NCBI GenBank assembly: GCA_030447125.1
Contig: JAUJLZ010000078.1
Span: 1 to 7,655, forward strand
DNA from: Acidimicrobiales bacterium
GTDB lineage: Bacteria; Actinomycetota; Acidimicrobiia; Acidimicrobiales; CADCSY01
Reading direction: 5' to 3'
DNA length: 7,655 nt
Shown: in pieces, positions 1 through 5,373 of the stretch
Layout of the letters: each line of letters starts with the position of its first letter
Numbering within the stretch: position 1 is the first letter of the stretch
Position numbers and translations under genes: made by a program
Notes under the pieces: generated by a model
Databases searched by the model: none
What the model was told of the DNA's origin: nothing
Seen by the model: the letters and a program-made list of their open reading frames with translations, nothing else

Positions 1-164
1 GGTGGGGGAGCGTGCGGGGCGACGACGGCCAGGAGCTGTTCTTCCACTGCACGGCGGTGGCCGACGGCAGCCGCACCATCGCCGAGGGGACCGCCGTCGA
101 TTTCGACGTCGTGCCCGGCCACCTCGGTCGCTGGGAGGCCTGGGGTCTTGAGCCCCGCCCCTAG
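1..164 (+). CDS. Cold-shock-domain protein, C-terminal part (5' end outside window)
   Basis: The + frame whose first full codon is at base 3 runs open to TAG at 162-164 and encodes the last 53 residues of a protein. The peptide fits the second half of a cold-shock domain. DDGQELFFHCTAV corresponds to the RNP-2 type strand (consensus ..VFVHFSAI), and an acidic turn plus VDFDVVPG followed by WEAWGLEP matches the last two beta strands (V-F-V-x-G ... A-x-V). Family knowledge: such proteins are small single-stranded RNA/DNA binding beta barrels acting as cytoplasmic RNA chaperones. The RNP-1 strand appears only as its tail (WGSVR). Whether this is a free-standing cold-shock protein of about 65-70 residues or the end of a longer one cannot be seen. 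It converges on gluD with only 8 bp between the stops. Confidence 0.72.
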   Translation, partial: WGSVRGDDGQELFFHCTAVADGSRTIAEGTAVDFDVVPGHLGRWEAWGLEPRP

Positions 165-172
165 CCACCGGG

Positions 173-1057
173 TCACACGCCGCCACCACCCACACCGGAG
201 GCCGCGGTCTCCGCGGCGACGAGGTCCTCGGGACCGCCCTTGACGTCCAGGCTGCCGCCGTAGCGGCGACGCTGGCGGACCTCCAGGCGCCGGGCCAGCC
301 GGCTGAGGGCCAGGTTCACCACGATGTAGAACACGGCCACGACCAACAGGGCCTGGAGGAGGTTGCCGTCGAAGTTGCCGGTCAGCTGGCCCCGCCGTAG
401 GAGCTCCTCGTACTGCACGAAGTAGCCCAACGAGGTGTCCTTGAGCAGGACCACGAGCTGGCTCACGATGGCGGGCAGCATCCGGCGCAGGGCCTGGGGA
501 AGCACCACCAGGCGCATGGCCTGCCCGTCGGTGAGACCCACGGCCAGGCCGGCCTCGCTCTGTCCCCGATCGAGGGAGAGGACGCCGGCCCGGAAGATCT
601 CGGCCAGGACCGCGCTGTTGTAGACGGCCAGGCCCAGCACCAGGTACCAGAACAGGGGCAGGTCGACCCCGAGGCGGGGCAGGCCCAGGGCCGAGAACAA
701 GATGAGGAGCAGGAGCGGGAAGCCCCGGAAGAACTCGACGTACAACACGGCCAGCGAGTGGATCAGCCGGTTGCGGGAAAGCCGGCCGAGCGCCATCACC
801 GCGCCGATGACCACCGCCCCGGCCATGCCCGCCGCCGCCGCCTTGAGCGTGTTGGCCAGGCCGCCGAGCAAGAAGCCGAGGACGGCAGGCTCGGCCAGGA
901 TGGACCACTGCTCGGCGTCGAGCTGGCCCCGCTCGGCGAAGCGTCCCAGTGCCACCGCGACCAGGGCGGCGACCACGGCACCGGCCGTCACCGAGCCGAC
1001 CAGCACGCGACGCCGTCCCCGAGGACCGAGCTCGTCGCCCGCCAGCACCGCCGTCAT
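173..1057 (-). CDS. gluD: Polar amino acid ABC transporter permease, GluD-like
   Basis: This 294-residue integral membrane protein is one of the two transmembrane subunits of a polar amino acid importer (HisM/GlnP family, binding-protein-dependent transport inner membrane component). Visible features are a first hydrophobic helix near residues 18-37, a linker, then a permease domain beginning around LLGGLANTLKAA (64-75). It contains the characteristic YVEFFRGFPLLLL (106-118) and an EAA-type coupling loop SEAGLAVGL...LPQ (about 167-188) that contacts the ATPase. The tail after about residue 265 is charged and cytoplasmic, ending in a Gly run. The ATG at 1057 overlaps the gluC stop as ATGA, implying translational coupling; there is no clear Shine-Dalgarno of its own. 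The frame stays open further upstream through gluC, but that part is a shadow. It is the last gene of the operon. The longer N- and C-termini relative to GluC fit GluD of Corynebacterium. Glutamate specificity is inferred. Confidence 0.9.
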   Translation of the reverse strand: MTAVLAGDELGPRGRRRVLVGSVTAGAVVAALVAVALGRFAERGQLDAEQWSILAEPAVLGFLLGGLANTLKAAAAGMAGAVVIGAVMALGRLSRNRLIHSLAVLYVEFFRGFPLLLLILFSALGLPRLGVDLPLFWYLVLGLAVYNSAVLAEIFRAGVLSLDRGQSEAGLAVGLTDGQAMRLVVLPQALRRMLPAIVSQLVVLLKDTSLGYFVQYEELLRRGQLTGNFDGNLLQALLVVAVFYIVVNLALSRLARRLEVRQRRRYGGSLDVKGGPEDLVAAETAASGVGGGGV

Positions 1058-1698
1058 CGTTTGATCGCCACCCGGCGCTCGAGGACGCCCACGAGCACGC
1101 CCGTGGGCAGGGTGAGCAGGAGGTAGGCCAGCGCCGCCGCCCCGAACACAGGGACGAACTGGGCGGTGTCGCTGACGATCTGGGCAGCAGTGCCCGTCAA
1201 CTCGATCACCGAGATCGAGTAGGCGATCGAGCTGTTCCTGATGAGGGCGGAGAAGAGGCTCCCCAGGGGACCCACCACCGCCCGCAGGGCCTGGGGGAGG
1301 ATGACCAGGCCGAGCACCTGGGGAAAGCCCAGGCCCAGCGAGCGGGCTGCCTCCACCTGGCCGACGCCCACCGTGTTGAAACCGGCCCGCACCGTCTCGG
1401 CCACAAAGGCGCCGGTGTAGGCCGACAGGACGATGACCGCTGAGGTGAACTTGGGCTCGGTGATGCCGATGCTGGGGAAACCGAAGTAGAAGACGACGAA
1501 CAGCACCGTCAGCGGGCAGTTGCGCACCACCTCGACGTAGGCGGCGCCGACGCCTCGCAGCGGGGGGATGGGACCCACCCGGAACGAGGCGACGACGACG
1601 CCGAGAACGAAGGCCCCCACCCACGACAACAACGTGAGGGCCACGGTGGTGCCCACGCCCGCGGCGAGACGGTCGAGGTTGTCGAGGACGACGTCCAC
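1054..1698 (-). CDS. gluC: Polar amino acid ABC transporter permease, GluC-like
   Basis: This 214-residue permease is the partner of the downstream one; together they would form the heterodimeric membrane channel. The sequence opens with the family signature GVGTTVALTLLSW (14-26). It has several hydrophobic segments, the conserved YVEVVRNCPLTVLF (54-67), and a clear EAA loop VEAARSLGLGF...LPQ (115-136) for docking on the ATPase. Length is typical for the HisM/GlnP family. The start is GTG at 1698-1696. The nearest purine-rich ribosome site, GAGGGA at 1716-1711, lies 12 nt upstream, which is rather far. The in-frame stop limiting extension is the TAG of gluB itself, 48 bp upstream. The same order, ATPase-binding protein-permease-permease, is known for gluABCD of Corynebacterium glutamicum. 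The exact substrate cannot be read from the permease. Confidence 0.9.
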   Translation of the reverse strand: MDVVLDNLDRLAAGVGTTVALTLLSWVGAFVLGVVVASFRVGPIPPLRGVGAAYVEVVRNCPLTVLFVVFYFGFPSIGITEPKFTSAVIVLSAYTGAFVAETVRAGFNTVGVGQVEAARSLGLGFPQVLGLVILPQALRAVVGPLGSLFSALIRNSSIAYSISVIELTGTAAQIVSDTAQFVPVFGAAALAYLLLTLPTGVLVGVLERRVAIKR

Positions 1699-1746
1699 GG
1701 GCGGCGCGCGTCCCTCGTTCGCTGGTGGTGCTCGGGAGGAGTCCGA

Positions 1747-2646
1747 CTAGTAGCGGTCGACCGGCGGGGGCTCGGGCGTCTCCTCGGTGACGGTGCCGAC
1801 CGTGCGCTCGAAGGCCTCGGCCCACTCACCGTTGGCGTAGATCTCCTCCAAGCGGTCGTTGATGAAGGTGCGGAACTCGTCGTCGCCCTTGGGGATGCCG
1901 ATGCCGTAGGGCTCGGTGGTGAAGGGGTTGCCCACCACCTCGAACAGGTCCGACCCGTACTGCTCGACCAGGCCGAGGAGGATGACGTTGTCGGTGCTCA
2001 CGGCATCGACCCGGCCATCGCGCATGGCGTCAGCACAGTTGGTGTAGAGGGGGAACTCAGTGATCTCGGCCTCGGGCGCCATGGTGCGGATGTTCTCGAT
2101 GGAGGTCGAGCCGGCGACCGAACACACTCGCTTCCCGTTGAGGTCGTCAACGCCCTCGATCCCGAGCGGGTTGCCGGCCGGCACCATGATGTCCTGGCCG
2201 GCCACGTAGTACGGGCCGGCGAAGTCGATCTGCTCCTTGCGAGCGTCGTTGATGGTGTAGGTGGCCACCACCATGGCCACCCTGCCCTCCTGGATGGCGG
2301 TCTCGCGAACCGCCGATGGCGTCTCGACGAAGTCGATCTCGACGTCGGGCCCGATGGCCTCGACGATGAGCTCGGCGATCTCCACGTCGAAGCCCTCGAC
2401 CTCGCCGGTGCGGGGGTCGGTCTGGCCGAACAGGCGCTGGTCGAACTTGGTGCCCACGGTGATGGTGCCGGCCTCTTGGATCTCGGCCATGGTCGAGCCT
2501 TCGGGGTGTTCGGGCACCTCGGCCGCGGGCTCCGGCGTCGCTCCGGTGTCAACGTCCTCCCCCTCTTCAGCTCCACCACACGCGGCGGCGAGCAGGGCCA
2601 GGGCGAGCACCATCGGGGTCGACCATCGGGATCGGGTGCGGGACAT
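1747..2646 (-). CDS. gluB: Extracellular amino acid binding lipoprotein, GluB-like
   Basis: This 299-residue solute-binding protein (SBP_bac_3 family) captures the amino acid outside the membrane and delivers it to the permeases. The N-terminus has Arg residues, a hydrophobic core and a lipobox ending LLAAAC, with Cys23 as the likely lipidation site. A Glu/Pro-rich linker to about residue 58 follows. The fold then begins with AGTITVGTKFD (59-69) and continues with GFDVEIAELIV, VVATYTINDARKEQIDF (126-142, with the ligand-contacting Thr/Arg region) and AGPYY. A DLNGKRVCSVAGST segment (168-181) and GRVDAVSTDN (211-220) form the second lobe. Cys175 and Cys204 are placed to form the disulfide common in GluB-like proteins. 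The ATG at 2646 is supported by AGGAG 7 nt upstream (2658-2654) and by the signal peptide starting there. A longer open frame upstream is not used. Glutamate or a related acidic/amide amino acid is the likely ligand. Confidence 0.92.
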   Translation of the reverse strand: MSRTRSRWSTPMVLALALLAAACGGAEEGEDVDTGATPEPAAEVPEHPEGSTMAEIQEAGTITVGTKFDQRLFGQTDPRTGEVEGFDVEIAELIVEAIGPDVEIDFVETPSAVRETAIQEGRVAMVVATYTINDARKEQIDFAGPYYVAGQDIMVPAGNPLGIEGVDDLNGKRVCSVAGSTSIENIRTMAPEAEITEFPLYTNCADAMRDGRVDAVSTDNVILLGLVEQYGSDLFEVVGNPFTTEPYGIGIPKGDDEFRTFINDRLEEIYANGEWAEAFERTVGTVTEETPEPPPVDRY

Positions 2647-2653
2647 GTCGTGT

Positions 2654-2658
2654 CTCCT
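2654..2658 (-). promoter_or_regulatory. Shine-Dalgarno of gluB
   Basis: The minus strand reads AGGAG here, inside AAGGAGA, and ends 7 nt before the gluB ATG. It is the strongest ribosome site in the transporter operon. This fits the need for excess binding protein over membrane subunits, and it fixes the gluB start against the longer open frame. Confidence 0.8.
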
Positions 2659-2677
2659 TCGTTGGTGGATGGGGAGG

Positions 2678-3421
2678 TCAGTGGGCCAGGATCTTGGACA
2701 GGAAGTCTCGCGCCCGGTCGCTCTCGGGATCCGAGAAGAAGCGATCGGGAGACGCCGTCTCGACGATGCGGCCGTCGTCCATGAACACGACCCGGCGGGC
2801 GGCCGAGCGGGCGAAGCCCATCTCATGGGTCACCACGATCATGGTGGTGCCCTCGGCGGCCAAGGCGATCATGACGTCGAGCACCTCGGCGATCATCTCG
2901 GGATCGAGGGCAGAGGTGGGCTCGTCGAAGAGCATGAGCTTGGGCTCCATGGCCAGGGCCCGGGCGATGGCGGCCCGCTGTTGTTGGCCCCCGGAGAGCT
3001 CAGCCGGGTAGCGCTCCGCCTTGTCGGCGATGCCCACGCGCTCGAGCAGGGCCATGGCCCGCTCCCGAGCGGCCGCCTTGGCCAGGCCTTTGGCCTTGAT
3101 CGGTCCGAGGGTGACGTTGGCCAGCACGCTCATGTGGGCGAAGAGGTTGAAGCTCTGAAAGACCATCCCGACCTGGGCGCGGATCCGAGCCAACTCCTTG
3201 CCTTCGACCGGCAGGAGCGCTCCGTCGAGGTGGATGGTGCCACTGTCGATGGCCTCGAGGCGGTTGATGCAGCGACAGAGGGTGGACTTGCCCGAACCGG
3301 AGGGACCGATGACCACCACGACCTCGCCAGCGTCGACCGACAGGTCGATGTCGCGCAACACATGGAGCTGGTCGAACCACTTGTTGACCTTGTCCAGGAC
3401 CACGACCGGCGTGCCCGTCAT
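2678..3421 (-). CDS. gluA: Polar amino acid ABC transporter ATP-binding protein, GluA-like
   Basis: This 247-residue cytoplasmic ATPase energises the importer. All motifs of the GlnQ/HisP/GluA group are intact: Walker A GPSGSGKST (39-47), Q-loop Gln89 in GMVFQSFNLF, signature LSGGQQQR (142-149), Walker B LMLFDEP (162-168) with catalytic Glu167, D-loop SALD (170-173) and switch His199 in VVTHEMGFAR. The C-terminal segment DRFFSDPESDRARDFLSKIL is typical of this subfamily. Length is normal. The ATG at 3421 follows GGAGG with a short 3-nt spacer. The stop is 31 bp before gluB. It lies 32 bp after the DUF1844-like gene with no visible terminator, so it probably has no promoter immediately upstream and depends on that gene's promoter. 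Assignment to polar amino acid transport is firm; glutamate rather than glutamine or aspartate is inferred from the gluABCD order. Confidence 0.93.
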   Translation of the reverse strand: MTGTPVVVLDKVNKWFDQLHVLRDIDLSVDAGEVVVVIGPSGSGKSTLCRCINRLEAIDSGTIHLDGALLPVEGKELARIRAQVGMVFQSFNLFAHMSVLANVTLGPIKAKGLAKAAARERAMALLERVGIADKAERYPAELSGGQQQRAAIARALAMEPKLMLFDEPTSALDPEMIAEVLDVMIALAAEGTTMIVVTHEMGFARSAARRVVFMDDGRIVETASPDRFFSDPESDRARDFLSKILAH

Positions 3422-3453
3422 CCACCTCCCGGCAACCCCAAGCGGAGGCTAGC

Positions 3454-3897
3454 TCAACTCGGCTGGCCTTCTTCGCCGCTCCCGTCGGGCGAGCTGAGCT
3501 GGACAAAGGCCATGCGCAGCTGGCCGAGGCCGTCGCGTAGCGCCTGCTCCTCGTCGCCCAGCCGGCCGGCCATGCCCTCCACGAGCGCACCCATGGCGTC
3601 GATGGCCACCCGGCCCTCGGCCAGGTTGGGGGGCCGGCGGTTGAGGTGGATGGCCGCCAGTTGGAACAGGCCCACAGCGTGGTTGGCCACCACCACCGCT
3701 GCCGGGGCCGACGCCACCTCCTCCTGCATGGCCGCCAGCTCGCGCTCCATCTCCGCCTGCTCGGCGGGGTCGGGCTCACGTTCGGGGACCGAAGCCCGCC
3801 CGGGTCCCGAACCGGCGACCCCTGGGGGCGGAGCGGCCGAGGGCCGCTCGGGTTCGGGGACGGGACGCTCGCCACCAGGTGTCCAGATGGTGCTCAT
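3454..3897 (-). CDS. DUF1844-like protein of unknown function
   Basis: This 147-residue small protein has no signal peptide or membrane segment. Residues 1-45 are Pro/Gly/Glu-rich and look disordered; residues 46-60 form a short charged helix. From about 62 to 137 there is a helical domain with HAVGLFQLAAIHLNRRPPNL, AIDAMGALVEGMAGRL and DEEQALRDGLGQLRMAFVQL. This closely follows the DUF1844 pattern (a hydrophobic helix, a Pro-x-Asn-Leu turn, an A/xID-x-L helix, then an acidic helix ending LR-x-x-(Y/F)V). From memory, members of this family occur next to infC in other actinobacteria; their function is not known. The ATG at 3897 has no Shine-Dalgarno but sits 6 nt after a TATCCT -10 box, so the mRNA may be leaderless; an in-frame TGA (3921-3919) limits extension upstream. 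It is transcribed towards gluA. The family call is by eye. Confidence 0.78.
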   Translation of the reverse strand: MSTIWTPGGERPVPEPERPSAAPPPGVAGSGPGRASVPEREPDPAEQAEMERELAAMQEEVASAPAAVVVANHAVGLFQLAAIHLNRRPPNLAEGRVAIDAMGALVEGMAGRLGDEEQALRDGLGQLRMAFVQLSSPDGSGEEGQPS

Positions 3898-3899
3898 GC

Positions 3900-3908
3900 T
3901 GGTAGGAT
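3900..3908 (+). promoter_or_regulatory. Putative extended -10 promoter of the infC operon
   Basis: TGGTAGGAT combines an extended -10 TGn with TAGGAT, a good actinobacterial TAnnnT hexamer. The hexamer at 17 bp upstream (TGTCCA, 3880-3885) matches the -35 consensus at only three of six positions, which an extended -10 can tolerate. The predicted transcript start is near 3914-3916, giving an infC leader of about 106 nt. The element shares five bases with the opposite-strand -10 box. Confidence 0.5.
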
Positions 3909-3909
3909 A
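3904..3909 (-). promoter_or_regulatory. Putative -10 box for the DUF1844-like/glu operon (leaderless)
   Basis: The minus strand reads TATCCT, matching the TAnnnT actinobacterial -10 pattern. Exactly 6 nt separate it from the ATG at 3897, so transcription would begin at or next to the A of the start codon. The start lacks a Shine-Dalgarno, as expected for leaderless mRNA, which is common in actinobacteria. No good -35 box is seen at 16-18 bp. The call rests on one hexamer and its spacing. Confidence 0.45.
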
Positions 3910-3913
3910 CGAC

Positions 3914-4020
3914 GTGAATCATGGCTGGAAGCAGGCTCGTCCAAGAAGCCGCTTGCCTGGTACCCGCGCCGGTCCAGTCTGCTCCGGCGGTCCCGAACCT
4001 CATCTCAGGAGTGATGCGCG
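3914..4020 (+). promoter_or_regulatory. infC leader region with stem-loop
   Basis: This is the likely 5' untranslated or leader region of the infC-rpmI-rplT transcript. The clearest structure is a perfect 6-bp GC stem, CGCCGG at 3967-3972 with CCGGCG at 3984-3989, around an 11-nt loop. A weaker 5-bp pairing links CAGGC (3932-3936) and GCCTG (3955-3959). No T-run follows the main stem, so it is not a classic intrinsic terminator. L20- or IF3-responsive leaders are known upstream of infC in other bacteria; a regulatory role here is inferred from position. Two short ORFs, 3914-4024 (GTG) and 3921-4034 (ATG), cross the region. Confidence 0.4.
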
Positions 4021-4024
4021 ATAG
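3914..4024 (+). CDS. Possible 36-residue leader ORF overlapping the infC start
   Basis: GTG at 3914 lies 5 nt after the predicted -10 hexamer, so it could be translated as a leaderless ORF from the very 5' end of the mRNA. It encodes 36 residues rich in Arg, Pro and Gly with no recognised domain and ends with TAG at 4022-4024. The stop overlaps the proposed AUA start of infC (4021-4023) in an ATAG arrangement that would suit translational coupling. Against it: short open frames are common in GC-rich DNA, and the composition is not clearly protein-like. Treat as a candidate only. Confidence 0.2.
   Translation: MNHGWKQARPRSRLPGTRAGPVCSGGPEPHLRSDAR
4007..4011 (+). promoter_or_regulatory. Shine-Dalgarno of infC
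   Basis: AGGAG is the only strong ribosome site upstream of the IF3 frame. It is separated by 9 nt from ATA at 4021, the first usable codon after the in-frame TGA at 4012-4014. It therefore points to an AUA start rather than to the downstream GTG at 4108, which would delete conserved IF3 sequence. Confidence 0.65.
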
Positions 4025-4752
4025 CCACCGCTGACAGCAACGAGCTTCGAATCAACGATCGGATCAGGGCCCGTGAGGTCCGTCTCGTCTCGGCTGAGGG
4101 AGAGCAGGTGGGGATCCGAGCCCTGCCCGACGCCCTCACCCTCGCTCGGGATCTCGATCTGGACCTGGTCGAGGTGGCCCCCCAGGCCAATCCGCCCGTC
4201 TGCCGGATCATGGATTACGGCAAGTTCAAGTATGAGGCGGCGCAAAAGGCCAAGGAGTCGCGGCGCAAGACCAATCAGATCTCCATCAAGGAGATGAAGT
4301 ACCGGGTCAAGATCGGCAAGGGTGACTTCGAGACCAAGACCAGCAAGGTCACCAAGTTCCTGGAAGAGGGCCACAAGGTGAAGATCACCATCATGTTTCG
4401 GGGGCGGGAGGTCCATCACCCCGAGCTGGGCATGCGCATCCTCGAGCAGGTGGCCGTGGACAACAACCAGCTGGCCAAGGTGGAGGCGTCTCCCAAGCTC
4501 GACGGCCGCAACATGACCATGGTCCTGGCCCCCGACAAGAGGGTGCAGGCGGCAGCCGAGGCTGTACGCAAGAAGGCCGCAGCCGAGCAGCGCCGGGCCG
4601 AGCGGATGGCGGCCGGCAACGGGACGGCGCCCGTGGTCGACGACGCCAGCCCGCTCCCGGCTCCACAGGCCCCCGCCACGCCCACCGGCACCGAGCAGGC
4701 CACGGCCGACGAAGCCATGAGGGTCACCGCCGACGAGGCCGGGAGGGACTGA
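4021..4752 (+). CDS. infC: Translation initiation factor IF-3, probable AUA start
   Basis: IF3 binds the 30S subunit, prevents premature 50S joining and checks the start codon and initiator tRNA. From the proposed start the protein has 243 residues. The N-domain begins with [13 protein letters not shown] (11-23) and includes GEQVGIRAL. The linker signature is [15 protein letters not shown]. The C-domain has [12 protein letters not shown] (119-130) and [11 protein letters not shown] (about 161-171). An Ala/Glu/Pro-rich tail of about 70 residues follows and looks disordered; the usual length is near 180. The frame opens at TGC 4015 after a TGA and contains no ATG, GTG or TTG before the GTG at 4108. 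Starting there would lose 29 residues, including the conserved N-terminal motif. ATA at 4021, 9 nt after AGGAG, is the best start. An AUC at 4051 is a less likely alternative. Non-AUG starts at infC underlie IF3 autoregulation in E. coli (AUU). Confidence 0.9.
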   Translation: MATADSNELRINDRIRAREVRLVSAEGEQVGIRALPDALTLARDLDLDLVEVAPQANPPVCRIMDYGKFKYEAAQKAKESRRKTNQISIKEMKYRVKIGKGDFETKTSKVTKFLEEGHKVKITIMFRGREVHHPELGMRILEQVAVDNNQLAKVEASPKLDGRNMTMVLAPDKRVQAAAEAVRKKAAAEQRRAERMAAGNGTAPVVDDASPLPAPQAPATPTGTEQATADEAMRVTADEAGRD

Positions 4753-4753
4753 C

Positions 4754-4951
4754 ATGCCCAAGATGAAGACGCACCGCGGTGCAGCCAAGCGGTTCAAGGT
4801 CACCGGGACCGGCAAGGTGATGCGTCGCCAGGTGGGGATGAACCACATCCTGGAGAAGAAGCCCACCAAGCGCACCCGGCGCCTCAAGCGGGAGCAGGCC
4901 ATGGCCGGCGGCGATCGGCGCCAGGCCAACCGCCTCCTCGGCCGGGCCTAG
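4754..4951 (+). CDS. rpmI: 50S ribosomal protein L35
   Basis: This 65-residue basic protein of the large ribosomal subunit has normal family length. [21 protein letters not shown] is split here only by length; the diagnostic parts are [36 protein letters not shown] and a basic C-terminus. The ATG is one base after the infC stop and is served by GGAGG (4742-4746) inside the end of infC with a 7-nt spacer, so it is tightly coupled to infC. The infC-rpmI-rplT order is among the most conserved in bacteria. Confidence 0.97.
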   Translation: MPKMKTHRGAAKRFKVTGTGKVMRRQVGMNHILEKKPTKRTRRLKREQAMAGGDRRQANRLLGRA

Positions 4952-4962
4952 ACTGCCGTCCT

Positions 4963-5361
4963 ATGGCACGAGTCAAGCGAGCGGTGCACGCCCGTAAGCA
5001 CCACCGGGCGATCCTGGAGCAGGCCCAGGGGTACTACGGCAACAAGAGCAGGTCCTACCGGGCCGCCAACGAGCAGGTCATGCATTCGCTGCGCTACGCC
5101 TACCGCGACCGGCGGGCTCGCAAGGGCGACTTCCGGCGCCTGTGGATCCAGCGCATCAACGCCGCCGCCCGCCAGCACGACATGAGCTACAGCCGTCTGA
5201 TCGACGGTCTGCGTCGCGCTGGCGTCGAGGTCGATCGCAAGATCCTCGCCGACGTGGCCGTGCGCGATGCTCCCGCCTTTGCCGCGCTCGTCGAAGTGGC
5301 TCGGGCTGCGCCCTCGCCGGGTGAGGCCACGGTGTCGGCCGAGACCGCACCACTCGGGTAG
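4963..5361 (+). CDS. rplT: 50S ribosomal protein L20
   Basis: This 132-residue protein binds 23S rRNA early in large-subunit assembly. The N-terminal basic arm carries [35 protein letters not shown], then [21 protein letters not shown] and SYSRLIDGL, form the conserved core through about residue 115. The last 17 or so residues ([17 protein letters not shown]) are an unusual Ala/Pro extension; the family norm is about 117-120. The start codon, 11 bp after rpmI, lacks a Shine-Dalgarno: the preceding bases are pyrimidine-rich. This suggests coupling to rpmI translation or a separate leaderless-like start. In other bacteria L20 represses this operon; no direct evidence for that is visible here. 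Confidence 0.97.
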   Translation: MARVKRAVHARKHHRAILEQAQGYYGNKSRSYRAANEQVMHSLRYAYRDRRARKGDFRRLWIQRINAAARQHDMSYSRLIDGLRRAGVEVDRKILADVAVRDAPAFAALVEVARAAPSPGEATVSAETAPLG

Positions 5362-5373
5362 CGGCCGCCGCCG

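Noticed and set aside
142..156. GGGG/CCCC hairpin as a terminator between the convergent genes
   Set aside because: Only a 4-bp stem inside coding sequence, with no T-run on either strand.
1058..1825. Upstream extension of gluD through gluC as a 550-residue protein
   Set aside because: The added part is an out-of-frame reading of gluC, Arg/Gly-rich and non-membrane. The ATG at 1057 in an ATGA overlap begins right before the first hydrophobic helix.
2647..2826. Longer gluB start at 2826
   Set aside because: The extension overlaps gluA, would bury the signal peptide and ignores the AGGAG placed 7 nt before ATG 2646.
2261..4024. 587-codon open frame on the + strand opposite gluB, gluA and the DUF1844-like gene
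   Set aside because: It is antisense to genes with clear full-length family motifs, has no recognisable domain and shows the shadow composition expected in high-GC DNA. Only its last 36 codons, in the infC leader, are considered separately.
4108..4752. infC starting at GTG 4108
   Set aside because: It would remove 29 residues that match the conserved IF3 N-terminus, and only a purine stretch without AGGAG precedes it at poor distance.
4000..4929. 309-codon minus-strand frame opposite infC and rpmI
   Set aside because: Mirrors the codon bias of the sense genes, with no independent domain or ribosome site.
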